A stretch of DNA of 64,000 nt from Amoebidium appalachense. Taxonomy: Eukaryota; Ichthyosporea. The stretch spans positions 6,386,001 through 6,450,000 of the forward strand of contig CAVNZM010000004.1 in the NCBI GenBank assembly GCA_963693365.1, given 5' to 3'. A model generated the notes under the pieces. The model was not told the origin of the DNA. It saw nothing but the letters and a program-made list of their open reading frames with translations, and did not search any database. The position numbers and the translations under genes are program-made. Of the stretch, positions 1-24,049 are shown one piece after another. The number at the start of each line of letters is the position of its first letter. The first letter of the stretch is position 1.

Positions 1-65
1 ACTTCACAAAAAAATCACGAGCACACACCACTATACTATCATTCTATGTTGCTTGAAAGACATAC

Positions 66-292
66 CTTATTCTGGTGGAGACTAAGGACTCAAATACCAA
101 GCACAGATGTTCCCTGCACTCCTGTCTGCATTGATCATTCCCCTTCAACGCAGATAAAACCACGTTAAACCTGCTGAGTAGTTCTATCTCTTCACCATGC
201 CCTTCTGCATGTTTGTCTTGTACCTCTTTCTGAATACATAGAGCAACCCGTTCACACCATGTCCGCAGCTCTGCTCCAGTTTGGATGGTCAT
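66..292 (-). CDS. First exon of an unidentified gene leaving the window
   Basis: An ATG at 290-292 on the minus strand opens about 75 codons, starting MTIQTGAELRTWCERV, and reaches a good donor (AAG followed by gtatgt, intron beginning at position 65) in phase 2. The peptide is helical and charged, with several cysteines, and resembles no family I recognise. The rest of the gene lies left of position 1. It is arranged head-to-head with the GTPase gene that starts at 1205, so the roughly 0.9 kb between them would hold both promoters. It could also be a chance frame, but this stretch lacks the low-complexity repeats that create most long frames here. Confidence 0.45.
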
Positions 293-1204
293 GTTTGCAC
301 CCGCAGAGCTGGGCAGTTAGCAGGAGTAGGGACAAGAAGCGTATGTCAACCCGAAGGATATTTTTGCCATGGCCGCGTTTGACTACTAGGTGTGGTTGAG
401 CTAGGCTGAGATTATTTAAAAGCGCTCCTAAACGTACTCACTTGGGATATAACTGTCCTGTTATGGCAGCTTATCAGAACGAGCTCTCTGGTCTCTTCTA
501 CTGGCACATGTTGGCAAGCCTTGTAGGTTCTACCAGGAAAACACAAGGCCTCGCGCGCGGATTTGATTCAGAATTTGAAACTACAACCGTCAACTGTTGA
601 CGGATGTTCTTAAACCCCCTATACTCCGTTGCACCTTAACCAGACAAATTGTAACCGATTTTCAATTCCAGGTTGAGCAAGAGAAATGCAGCAAGCAGAG
701 TACTATAATATAAACCAGCTGCGTGTAGTAGATTTACTAAAATCTACATAATGTGTGCCTTTTACATTTTTGTACTTAGTATATGATACATACATGATGA
801 GAAGTGGGTTTTGATAAACTTTTTAGATTCGAAAGTCTGGTTGCAAATTTTTTACGACCCACAACTAAAGGTTTGGGGGATTCAATTGATGCGCTTACAG
901 CCAATCATATTATCCGTTAATGACGTCAGCATTACCTAATGCCTTCTGCCACCCGAGGTTTCCTCAACCGTCAACATTAATTGTTTCACTTGGCTTGGTG
1001 TGTGTGCTCATACTGGTAACCCTGTAGTCCAGTGATGGGAAATGGAGAATCGTTGACCTAAAAAATCGTAATATGAGCCTGTGGCAGGGAACAGATAGCC
1101 TCCAAAACTCATCAAAAAGCCTACGAAGCAGCGAGTGTTGACATGCTCTGGATCTGAGCACTTTTATGATTGGAGGGTGATATTGGCAGGGGGCTTGGTG
1201 CAAG
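293..1204. other. Divergent intergenic region
   Basis: About 0.9 kb of non-repetitive sequence between the minus-strand exon at 66-292 and the GTPase start at 1205. I see no convincing gene and no homopolymer run comparable to those in the introns. An AT-rich patch lies at 700-860. It presumably carries both 5' UTRs and promoters, which is inferred from position only. Confidence 0.4.
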
Positions 1205-12931
<11,727 letters not shown>

Positions 12932-13226
12932 TAAGTGGCTATTTGCCCTCGGGCTTAAGTAGGCATATTATGGCAAAAATCCGATTTTTCTGAAACCACT
13001 ATTTTGACTTCGGTATGAACGTTACCAAATATGTTACTGATCCAACACCGATGATTGGTTCGCTTACTCATAGTGGCAACAAGGTTTTAGGTTTTTTGGC
13101 CATGTTGCCAACCTTTTCCTTCCCCTTTCTTCCTCCTTTTTTTGATAAAATTTATTAGTATCTGGAGATATAATTGTTATGAATATCATTTTCAATGTAG
13201 AGGGTAGGGGAGGGGGAAGGGGAGAT

Positions 13227-13261
<35 letters not shown>

Positions 13262-13786
13262 GAGGGGGGGGGGGGGGGATATTGCATACCCCTGCTCCAC
13301 GTTTTCTCACTCTTTCGGAGCCTACTGTATTCTTTTGGAGTACATTAGTTATTTTATGACGCTGGAAGTCAACTGACACCGCATACTTGTTGAATCTATT
13401 AGTACGAATGAATGAAAACCAACAGTATATACCATTGGCCAGATCTGATTACATGTCATCATAACGGAGTTTTTCCTCAAGTGTAGCCAAATTGCCTCTT
13501 TTCCCTCTTTTCTATACATAAAAAAGTTTACAGAACTGTTAAACATTTAAGAATACATGGTAATTTTACCTAATCAGGGAAATGGGCATTGCAACCAGCT
13601 GCGAGTCGGTCATGTATAGGTATGTATGTTGTACAGGGATTCCCAAGTGAACGTGGCTCTGCAGCCAAGAAATAAATACTGGCACTGTGTATGTGCAGGT
13701 GTCGAATGTCTAAAAAACTTATGCTTGAGTCTGTGCTTGAGCCTGCATTGTGCATTCCCCCCCCCCCCCCCCCCCCCCCCCCCGTT

Positions 13787-13918
13787 TGGCAAGAGGTCTC
13801 AGCAAAATCTATTTTGTTGCTGCCCTTACCCCCCCCCCTCCCCCCCCCCCCCCCCCCCCCTTTTTTTTTTGTGTGTGTGAATACCTGCCCCACTCCTCCC
13901 CTCCCCCCGGAAATGCCT
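13787..13918 (+). repeat. Dispersed repeat, copy 1 (pair with 15334-15480)
   Basis: It shares CAGCAAAA near its start and GAATACCTGCCCCACTCCTC near its end with 15334-15480, in the same orientation, with C/T runs of different length between. Confidence 0.7.
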
Positions 13919-13923
13919 CCCCC

Positions 13924-13954
<31 letters not shown>

Positions 13955-15333
13955 AAAAAAAAAAAAAAAGACCAACCCAACCTACCCACACACACACCCG
14001 CCCACCCCAACCCAACCTTAACCCACGGCCAATACAAACACCACCGCTGCCCCCCACATGTTTAATTGGCGTATGAACACACACACACTTACACACACAC
14101 ACCCACACACACACACACACCCACACACACACACACACACACCACACTGCGCAGCTGCAGAAACACATGCACATACACATAGAGAGGAATTATTGTTACG
14201 TACAAATTCATGGCATATGTCATGCACTACATAATGGGCACACCTGCACAATGTCATATTGATTCTGTAACATATCACCAGGGGATCGTTTATCACTAGG
14301 CTTCCAGTTGCTCCTGGTTTTAGATCAACATTCCCGAATTTCCCATCTTGTAAGGCAATATTTGCATATTTTCATTATCTGTATTCGGAGACCTAGGGAA
14401 GTGTCGAACAGGATAGCCATCCGGTATGCCCTGCGTTAGCGTAGCACTAGTGAACGGGAATGTTCGAGATATTCGGGATAAACTGGTGGATAGGTTCACG
14501 ATAGATCCGGATAGATCTAGAGGAGTCTAGAAGATTCTATTGGAGTGTTTTGATTGGTAGTGACTAGATCCATAGCGGCGGGTAGACCAATCGGGAATAG
14601 TATGTAACATTCCAGTGAGCCAGACCACAAGTATATAAAGGGCCCGGCGGGCCAGTCAATGCAAGTCAGCAAATAATTCAAGTTTAACAGAGAAACCTCT
14701 AAGTTACAGGAAGAATACGATATAATGTACCAAGGCAAGCAGAAGAGGAATTCCGAGTGGGGCTGAAAGCAGGGGTGGGTGGATGGCGCGCGCATGTGTG
14801 TGTGTTTGTGCACGTGTGTGTGTGTGTGTGTACATGTGTGTGCGTGTGTCAGCCCATTAAACATGCATATGGCAGTGTGTGTGTGTGTGTGTGTGTGTGG
14901 TGATAGCGGCCGTACCGGTCGTGGTGGTGGTGGTGGTGGTGGTGGTGGTGGTGGTGGGGGGGGGGGGGGGGGGGGGGGGGGGGAGATATCGATCAGCGAT
15001 AAGTTATGGAGCAAAAAAACAAAGAGGACATGTTTGCCTGTTCCAGGGAAAATAAATCCACGTGCACCTGCAATGTCATTGAGATTCTAGGAACATATCC
15101 TGCAGACAGCGATTTCGAAGTCAATAGTGCATGCATGCGCAGAGCAGTAGCCCACAAGAGCAAGTTACCAAGTTCACACCATACCTATAATACATGATAC
15201 TTCTATACAGCGACAACCTGTACATTGAAATCAGTAAAATCTTTTAACACACCATGTTCTTTCTTCTAATACATATCGCAATCCTCTTGCCACTCTAAAT
15301 TTCATGCTGACGCGTACGTACTAGTCTCCGTTG

Positions 15334-15480
15334 GCGGGAGGCCTCAGCAAAACTATTGATTTCTGTCTTTTGTTGGCCACCCCCCCCCCCCCCTCCCCCC
15401 ACCCCCCACCCCCCCACCCCCCCCGTCTCCCTTTTTGGTGCGAATACCTGCCCCACTCCTCCCCTCCCCCTGGAAATGAA
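15334..15480 (+). repeat. Dispersed repeat, copy 2
   Basis: Direct-orientation partner of 13787-13918. The unique blocks are conserved while the internal homopolymer has changed length. Confidence 0.7.
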
Positions 15481-15484
15481 CCCC

Positions 15485-15515
<31 letters not shown>

Positions 15516-15596
15516 CCCCCCACCCCCCGCCCCCACCCCCCCCCCCCCCCTCCCCCCTCTCACCCACCTATCCTGTCACATCATCCCCCCTCCCCC

Positions 15597-15785
15597 TGTT
15601 GCAGGCCAAAGTGTCGTCCAGGCCAAAGTGTCGTCACCTCTAATTAAAATCCAGGACGTCAAATTTGGCTGGTCTAGGGGGAATATCGGGCAGGCCAAAA
15701 TGCACCCCCCCCCCCCCCCCCCCCCTACTACCCTGGGTGACGGGGGGGTCAGAGGGTTTGTGTGTGGTGGGAGAAACACAGTGTG
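15597..15785 (+). repeat. Dispersed repeat, inverted partner of 21661-21885
   Basis: It contains two tandem copies of GGCCAAAGTGTCGTC followed by a unique block ending near GGCAGGCCAAAATGCA and then C-rich and GAGAAACACA sequence. The reverse complement of the whole block is at 21661-21885. Confidence 0.8.
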
Positions 15786-16329
15786 GGCGGGGGGGGGGGG
15801 GGGGGGGGGAGGGGGGTATAAAAAATCATTGTCTTAACCTTCCCCCCCCCCCCCCCCTAGTATCCCGGAAACAGGGAGTGAGTGCAGGGGTGCAGGGGGG
15901 TCAGGGTGTGTACTATATGTGGTTGGAGAAACACAGCGTGTGCACGGACCTGCACGGTCTGGCCTAGATGGCAAATTTCTCTCCCCCCCCCCCCCCCTCC
16001 CCCTCCCCCCCCCCCCCAGGGAAACAGGGTTGCAAATATAAGGTTTACGCTGTATTTTATGGACCAGGTGTGTGTGTATCATTCCACACACACACACACA
16101 CATCAGTGTAAGCGCATCCAGGCACGACATTATCATACTCTTTGACAGTGTATAGACTTAGTGTCCAATCATGCTATTTTATTGTGTGTGTGTGCACTGC
16201 ACACACACTTCAATGTGTCAAACTAAATCACACCCAGACTTGTTGTTGTCTCGTGTGTGTGTGCACTGCACACGCACTTCTTAACGTGTTGAAATATACT
16301 ACACAAACAAACTTATACACACATACACA

Positions 16330-16524
16330 GGGGTTTACGCTGTTTACTCGAGGCAAAGAGAACCAGTCTCAGGTATGGGGGGGGGGGTTTTGCTCGGAAT
16401 ATCCCCTCAGCGGTATATCATGATCACGTACATAGATGTCGGGTGGTGACTATATATCAGGGTTTACTTTCTCTACGAGACACCATAAAGACTACAAGGA
16501 GAAATCAATTAGTTGGGGTTCCCC

Positions 16525-16569
<45 letters not shown>

Positions 16570-16823
16570 GGGCTCCCCTCGGGACACTCGGTATCAGCTG
16601 GTTGTGTGTGTGTGTGTGTGTGTGTGTGTTTGTGTGTGTGTGTGCGCGTGCGCTATAATTTTGTAGTGATGTGTTTCTCAAGCCAATCAATACATCTAAT
16701 AAACAGGTCGTAGTTACGCGTGTTTAGTATAAAATCAAGGATGTTGTAATTTACAGGTAGGCTATCTTTCTGGGTGTCTGTTGTGAATGTGACGTGTGTG
16801 TGTTGCGGTATTATGTGGTCTTG
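16330..16823 (-). mobile_element. 5'-truncated LINE 3' end
   Basis: The stretch matches 62581-63173 almost base for base, apart from homopolymer and GT-repeat lengths. On the minus strand it covers the last roughly 60 codons of the LINE frame (to a stop near 16653) plus the 3' UTR. Similarity stops abruptly at 16823, as expected for 5' truncation during target-primed reverse transcription. Confidence 0.75.
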
Positions 16824-16927
16824 AAGAGCGAGCAAAGGTTTTGGGGGAAAAAAAAACTAAACACCTGTCTTTACCATACCCGTTATAGATACCAATTACT
16901 TTTACCATTTACATTTAAGGTGTTCGA

Positions 16928-19900
16928 TTATTTTCTACCTCGGCCCCTGCCCTTTCCCCTGCTGCCACCGGAAGCGCCGCAACGGAGCTTCACTGGCTCT
17001 CTTGTGACAGAATTGGTCACCTCCGTTTTGGACTTTTTCTGCGTGTGTGCATCCTCGTCCCTTACTTCCCCATTCCGTTTGCCGTCACCAGCTTCCTTAT
17101 TTGGATCTGACGGGGATGTAACGGGGATATGCACAGGCGGGGCGGCCATGGCATCCAACATGTCATGCGCAGCTGAGGCATTCTCCTCTCCGGTCTCTTG
17201 TGTGTCTGGGGGGGGCTGGACAACAGGGACATCCCGTGTTCCCTCCACCAACACAACACACGACTCCACCTTGGGCAACCCAGCAATAACAGCGCGAGCG
17301 GCCCTGTTGAAGAACTCCTTGGTGGTTTGGTCTGGAAAGCAAAACAAAGTTAGTCACTGTCATGGGTGAAGCACATATGAAAAATGTTATCCACAATGAA
17401 AACCTAAATGTGGTTTAGTTTTTCTTGTTACGTGCCCCGAAATGTCAAGTAATACATGGAAATTACACCCAGTTTCAAAGCTCCTGGTAGGGGTCACGTA
17501 CCCTGTTGCCAGCCAAAGAACACTGCGAAACGTCCATTCTGACGCGGTAGCACGACATGGTCCCCTGAGTGTGTCGAGAGCAGAGACAAAATAGACGTCA
17601 AAGTCCTTACAGCTCCATTTTCGTGGGACTTGGCCTTTATGGTTGTGGTAATTGGTGAACCACACTCGTGCACAGCCAAGGCAAGTGCATGCGAAACCAT
17701 CGCAAACAACAAAACACCGTGTTCCTCGTCGCCAGTGGGGCCTTTTGCCCACCACGTCCATGGGAAGCTAATCACACCACGCCGGTCTTGGAAATGCTCC
17801 GTCACCTGATACAAACATGGCATAGCGGTTAGCATATGCATATGATGTGCCATAAAGAAAAAAATAAACCTACGCACCTGGAATGCCATCAACAAGCACA
17901 ACTTGCGGAGGCCGTACTAGAGCACACCGTGACATGATTAGTGCATGAAAATCAGTGCAATGCAATGCTTACATAATATTTGACGCTATCCATCGTCATT
18001 ATGGATTCCGGTCCCCCCCCCCCCCCCCTCCCCCCCCCCAACCCCAAAAAAAACATTCCCTTCCTTCCACCCTAAAACATGCAACTCACCAGCTTGCCCA
18101 TGATCTTCACAACGTATGGGCCCTCCTGCGGCGTCACCGAAAACAGTAGGGGGGTTGTGCTGTTGGCGTCAATGTGCAGCGCACTGAGCAGCTCCACAAG
18201 GTGTGCAACACACGTGTCTGCATCCAGCACCGCCTCGCCATGTGCATTTGTCTTGCTGCCCATGCTCGGCAGGCCCAGCAGAAGCACGTGGGGCGGGGAG
18301 GCATTGGCGTCGGCAGCGTATGACCCTACCAACACTTCTCTGCCGTTGTCTTCCACCACGGCCAACCCCAACTGTGAATCGTAATATATGATCACTACAC
18401 AAACACACACATACATAATGCAGCATAGTGTCAAAACCCGGTATTCTCATTATACATCAGACCACCATCCACGAAACAGCTTGTTCAAACACCCAAACAT
18501 TTGTCCTGAGGAAACAAACCATGTGTGCATAAATTGAAAGACACAGACAATGTGCATCATGCACTCACCGGGGCTGATGCTGCCAGCATGCCTTGAAAAG
18601 TGTCTTTCTTGGGGGCAGATGGTGCACTGTCATCCACCGCCATACCCTCCTCCCGCTCTTTCTCTCCTCCAGCCTCCTGTTCTGCGTCACCTCCAACATC
18701 ATCATCCTCTTCCGAGTCCTTGTCGTGGCGGGATTCCTCCTGTGCTTGTGTCTCCTCCATTGCGCTATCCTCCGAGTCATCACTCGCATCACTCACGACA
18801 TGTTCAGCAATCGACAGCTTAGCGGCGGGCTTTCTGGAATGTGACCTGGACTCGTTTGCTGATTTCTTGGGTGTGGGTTGTGGGTCCGGTACGGGACTGT
18901 CCGCTACGGGACTGTCCGCTACTTTTTTCTTTGCGTCGCTGAACCCAGTAAGGGTCACAATGAAGTCCACGAATCCAGACATTGTGCGACCCTGCGAGAT
19001 AATGTTGTTAGATGGGCTACAAGATATCAATGAATGTGATATGCTGCTTTTGTTTTTTTGGTTTGTATGTTTTGGGCTGGAGGTGGGTGGGTAGGATAGA
19101 CTCTTTCAACCTCCTAACATGATAGACCTGTGTCAGAAAATCAAGGGATCTGCATCAATGTAGACACTTTTTTTTTTTCGTTCCTTAACATCCTATATTA
19201 TACCCACGGAATGGCTACCGGTTTAAGTTTTCAACACATCGCATAGCCGTTTTTTGATACGGACGTTTACAAGTTTCTTTAAAGTGTGATAATTTACACT
19301 AGTGTTATGTAAGCTTACCTTCTTCGAGTCGGCATCTGCAGTGTCGTCGCCGTCATCCCCCTCCGTCAACAAATACAGGAGTGCTTTGCACACCCAATGG
19401 TCCTGCTTTGGTTTGTAGCCCGCTGCTGTAATTTTACTCCAGAACTGCTGAAGAGTAACCAAATACGTGAACTTGACAGACATGGGATCCGAGCAGAGCG
19501 TGTACTTCTGCATGAGGTAATCGAAAGCAGTGGTGCAGTCGATGCCGGGAGAGGTGTGCAACATGTCTTGAATGGCCCTGCAATGAAAAGTATGAGATAC
19601 AACACCAATATATGTTTGTGTGTGTATGTGTGAGTATTTGTGATTGTGTGCGTGAGTTGTGTATGTGTGGGCACTGGAAATGTGTATATCAGGTTGCAAT
19701 GTGTATATGCGAAAGTAACAACTCTCAAAGGCTGAGCCATAAAACTTGATAGATGCACAAAGCAGACAGTTGTGAAACTAGGCAAAAAGCGTGGCGCCGG
19801 CAAACAGATGGATGACTATAAAGATGACCGGCAAACATCAGATGTTGCACAAGAACAAAAAAGGTTACAAGTGAGGTCCGACCGAGGGGGGATGGTGCGT

Positions 19901-20553
19901 TTTCAGCCAATAAATGACACAAATAGTCATGTTTAAATGTTGCCGGTTTTTCAATGAACGTTGGGTATCCAATCAATTATATGAATAAATCCAATTCATC
20001 TATTTTGAATTTTTGATCTATGAGCATGATGGTGTTCTCAGCTAGGGGCATGCCGGTATGTGCCAACAGCATAGTAGCAGTGACACGATAGAGAACACAT
20101 TGCAAGCACACCGTGATGGCAAAAAAGGGTAGAATCGGGGGGAGGGGGGTTTGCATGCGGTTACAACACACAGGGAGATGTCATGTGACGGGTTTGTAGG
20201 GGATACTCACAGAAAACGTTTCACTTGTTCCTTGGCATTCTCAAACGCCTTGCGGCGACCGACGGCATCCACGGACTCGGCAGATGCGGTGGTGGTGAGT
20301 TTTAGGCCAAGCAAGTCAACACCAGCGGCTACATACATTTCCGTCAACAGAGTGGCACCGGCCCGAAGATAAACATACGGCCGATCGAAGATGATGGTCT
20401 TCTTGCATTCTTTGATGGTAAGGTATCTGGAGCCCGCCGTGTGTAGTTCCTTACGTTTGGACTCGATACTCCAAACAGACATGCACCAGACATGAAAAGC
20501 AACAACCTTATCAACCACGCTCACGGGGCGGGCAAGGGTAGCGATGTTGCAAC
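16928..20553 (-). CDS. Unidentified multi-exon protein, acidic and RG-rich (5' end not found)
   Basis: Minus-strand exons in transcript order are 20211-20553, 19319-19577, 18569-18991, 18090-18371, 17502-17805 and 16928-17331 (TAA). Every junction is GT-AG with matching phase (2, 0, 0, 0, 1), which strongly supports one gene of at least 670 codons. The first exon begins behind an acceptor (TTTGCAG), so upstream exons are missing from my model. The first two exons look like a folded helical region. The third has a long acidic Ser/Glu/Asp stretch, which suggests a nuclear or chromatin-linked protein. Exons four and five look globular. The tail ends in RGKGRGRGRK, a basic RG patch. I do not recognise the family. 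The start of the third exon, MSGFVDFIVTLTGF, faintly recalls a BRCT strand, but that is too weak to name. Confidence 0.7.
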
Positions 20554-20830
20554 CTGCAAAGGGAACCCTTTAGAATTTAAGAACGATGGCATTGCACGAA
20601 AATTACATGTACTATATTCTCCAACAAGGTGTGTCCACCTTAAGATGTGTAGGAAAACACAATATGTAACAGAAAATGCTTAAGGGGGACAACTTTTTGT
20701 ATGGAATTGTACGTAAATTTAACACAATTAAGGGTGAGACAGAGAAAGAGTGTATGTGGGTGACAAGTTCTGAGAGACGAGAGAGAGCCTCGGGAGGGGG
20801 GGGGTATAGAGAGACGAGATCATAGAGCCT

Positions 20831-20866
<36 letters not shown>

Positions 20867-20875
20867 GAGAGGGGG

Positions 20876-20929
<54 letters not shown>

Positions 20930-21660
20930 GTGAGAGAGAGAGAGAGAGATTTGAATAAATAATTGATTCAAAATTGTTGATATTATGGGTGCCAACATGC
21001 CATTATCGTTTGAACTGGAATGAAGGACATAATGCCTGCTCGAATTTAAATACACAATGAGTGTGCTGGTTGCATGCTGTCTGGATTTATTTCACGTAGG
21101 TGTATAAGTATGAGGTCAAGATTGAAAGTTATGCATAGAAGATATTTACGAATATAACATTGAATCATGCTGCTGTGTATGGTCCTTCAACGTAGTGACA
21201 ACTAAAACATGCAAAATATATATGCTGACCGCCGGCGGCGGGGTTTTATTCCATGTGAGCGGTACTTAGTCTATGTGAACCCAATTTAACATTGTGACGT
21301 AAGAATGATTAAGAATACAAGATGATTACGACTATATTATAATGGTGTATTATGGATTCTGTAACGTGTAAATGCAATGGCGATAAATACATACAAACCA
21401 CATGATACTACACCATTTGCAACGAGTTGGTAAAATCCTGCTGTCAGTGGCCATGATTTCTTTTCGACCAACACACAAAGCTACAAGCTCAGGACACTTT
21501 AATGATTATACCACAACCCCCCCCCCCCCCCCTGGTCCCCCCCCCCCCCCCCCCCCCCCGAACACATCATTTGCACAAAGAGCGTAAAAAACTGGTAACA
21601 GTAGACATGGTTTTTTCCCCAACACATGTCATAAGCCAATAGGCACGACAATGATTGTTT
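20554..21660. other. No gene seen
   Basis: Apart from the G/GA repeat and C runs at 21518-21560, this is unique AT-leaning sequence without a supported exon. It may contain 5' exons of the minus-strand gene ending at 20553 that are too short for me to identify. Confidence 0.4.
20830..20949. repeat. G run plus (GA)n
   Basis: A G run of about 33 nt (20833-20865) passes into a GA repeat of about 75 bp, upstream of or within a 5' intron of the gene at 16928-20553. Confidence 0.9.
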
Positions 21661-21885
21661 ATTACGCACACACAGTTTCTCCCACCACGTCATACAAACC
21701 CACTGACCCCCCCCATGTCACCCAGGGTAGTAGGGGGGGAGGGGGGAGGGGGGGGGGAGGGGAGGGGGGGGGGTGCATTTTGGCCTGCCCGATATTCCCC
21801 CTAGACCAGCCAAATTTGACGTCCTGGATTTTAATTAGAGGTGACGACACTTTGGCCTGGACGACACTTTGGCCTGCAACACCCC
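21661..21885 (-). repeat. Dispersed repeat, inverted partner of 15597-15785
   Basis: The block is the reverse complement of 15597-15785, including the doubled GACGACACTTTGGCCTG motif and the conserved TTTGACGTCCTGGATTTTAA. The internal G run differs in length. Confidence 0.8.
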
Positions 21886-22060
21886 CCCCCCCCCCCCCCT
21901 TTCCCCCCCCCCCCCCCCTTTTCCTTCTTCGCCCTTCCTCCACCCTCCGGATCCCCTCCTCCCACACACACCTGCCTATCCCCCCCCCCCCACCACCACC
22001 ACCACCACCACCACCACCACCACCACGCCACACACACACACACCTCCCTCCCTCCCTCGA

Positions 22061-22091
<31 letters not shown>

Positions 22092-22135
22092 ACCCACCCA
22101 CCCACCCACCACCACCCACCACCACCTGACACACA

Positions 22136-22890
22136 AATAAATAAATAAATAAATAAATAAATAAATATATATATATACAGGCGCACACATGTACACACCT
22201 CCCCTTCCATCCGTGTACCCCCCCCCCCCCCCCCCCCACCACCACCACCACCACCACCACCTCCCCCTTCCCCTCCCCTCCCTCCCTTTCCTCTGTCCCC
22301 ATCCCTCAAAGACATCCCAAACTGTGGTAACGCTCCTTCTCCACAAGGCTTTACAAAACACGCAAGGGATTACCTTGAAGCTGCACGAGATATATTTAAT
22401 AAGTTTCTTATTTATTTACATGGCAGTCACTGTAGAGTTAACAATATAACATACGTATTCTTCGTTCGGAAATCTAAAAACTACAAGTCGGTACAGCTAG
22501 CCACCAACTACTGGTAAATAAATAAATAAATATATATATAAATATATACACGGGCGCACACATGTACACACCTCCCCTTCCATCCGTGTACCCCCCCCCC
22601 CCCCCCCCCCCCCCCCCCCACCACCACCACCACCACCTCCCCTTCTCCTCCCCTCCCTCCCTTTCCTCTGTCCCCATCCCTCAAAGACATCCCAAACTGT
22701 GGTAACGCTCCTTCTCCACAAGGCTTTACAAAACACGCAAGGGATTACCTTGAAGCTGCACGAGATATATTTAATAAGTTTCTTATTTATTTACATGGCA
22801 GTCACTGTAGAGTTAACAATATAACATACGTATTCTTCGTTCGGAAATCTAAAAACTACAAGTCGGTACAGCTAGCCACCAACTACTGGT
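22136..22890. repeat. 375-bp tandem duplication
   Basis: 22136-22515 and 22516-22890 are near-identical direct copies. Each starts with AAAT units, passes a C run and CCA repeats, and ends with GCTAGCCACCAACTACTGGT. The copies differ mainly in C-run length and AT-repeat length. No coding capacity is evident. Confidence 0.9.
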
Positions 22891-23139
22891 AAGCTGCCAG
22901 TTCTCCCCATACATACAAATAAGGGAAGTTTGCATGTTGCGCAAACATGCACGGCCTTAACATTTAAATCTTCCATCCCCAACATGGTTCATGGGGAGGC
23001 AGTGGCTGAACTGTCTTGCTCCTCTACCCTTTCGTTTGCAAGCATGCTTATTAGGCTACTTGGAGAAAGATACAAATATTTCAACCTATCAACTAACTGT
23101 TTCAACTCTCTCCTTTCTCTTTTTCATTCCGCCCTCTCC

Positions 23140-24019
23140 TTTTCCAGATACCTCACCTTGCCCTCCATGATCTTAATATACTCGCGCAGCTTTGCATTTT
23201 TGCTCTGGTATTGGGTCATACGTGCTCTCATCCCCAAGAACGACTCCTCTATATCACTAACCCCTCCCTCCTCGTTTGCCCCTCCCCTCTACTCCAAAAC
23301 TCGTGCTGTGCACGTGTTTTCGCACGCGTCGTCCGTTCTGATGGTTCATGTTCGTGTTCATGGTCATGTTCTTGTCCCTGCTCATCACTGCTCGACCCAA
23401 CGTCCGAGTCCGGAGCAGACCTTTCTCTCGGCGAGGGAGCATGTTCCGGCTCCTCCGCCATGTCCGGGCCCACGTTTTCCGGTTGCCTTTCGAGATGTTT
23501 CTTCTGATAGATGGGATCACGCTCCTTGGGAAGTGGCCTACAGTTTGTATTTGTACAGTCCTCCTTCTTGTTCCGTCTCACTTTATGCAGCATTAAATCT
23601 GCCAGGTCGAAATGCTCGTGGCACAACCGTACATCGCCAAACAATTTAGCGGGATATTCAGCGGGTGGGTGTCCTCGGTTTCCTGATCCCTGTGAGTGGT
23701 CGACTGAATCCTTATCGTTTTCACCTTGTAATCTGTCTGTTCTTTCACCTTCTTCTTCCGTTAAAGTCTCCCTTGGTAGATTAACAAGCGCATCAGCCTG
23801 CTCGTTCTCTTTCCTTGCCTCTTCTTCTTCACATTCATATTCTGCTATAACAGTTGCTGCTTTCTCCTTTTCTACAATATCTTCACGCTCTACTATTCTT
23901 AACCATTGCCATCTAATCTCCAGTGATTCCTTGTTTGCCCTACTGCACGGTACCCTGACCATGGGGTAGCCCTTGGCTCGCCGTGCTGTGCACCACTTCG
24001 CTGAACAACCACCCGCCAT
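23140..24019 (-). CDS. THAP-type zinc-finger protein
   Basis: A minus-strand ATG at 24017-24019 starts MAGGCSAKWCTARRAKGY. The spacing C-x4-C followed some 100 residues later by LCHEHF (C-x2-H) matches the C2CH pattern of the THAP DNA-binding domain, also found in P-element transposases. The linker between the Cys and Cys-His pairs is longer and more Glu-rich than usual. After the domain comes a long acidic and His-rich region. The main frame stops at about 23249. A different frame then reads a heptad-rich helix (AKLREYIKIMEGKVRYLEKE) to a TGA near 23145, the coiled coil expected at a THAP C-terminus. Either a 45-nt intron (donor gtagag, acceptor atatag, frame-compatible) joins them or a one-base change in a G run breaks the gene. 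An upstream in-frame Met at 24049 is possible but adds a hydrophobic stub. Confidence 0.65.
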
Positions 24020-24049
24020 CTTCGCAATAATCACTATATTATTAATCAC

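Larger units (their letters stand above)
12932..16329. other. Gene-poor repeat region
   Basis: About 3.4 kb with no gene I can support. It holds G runs (13229-13279, 14957-14983), C/T and C/A runs (13757-13968), CA/GT and GGT repeats, two copies of a C-rich repeat (13787-13918 and 15334-15480), and one arm of a dispersed inverted repeat (15597-15785). A unique stretch at 14300-14760 has a TATA-like TATATAAAG at about 14632 and may be an old LTR or promoter. Confidence 0.6.
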
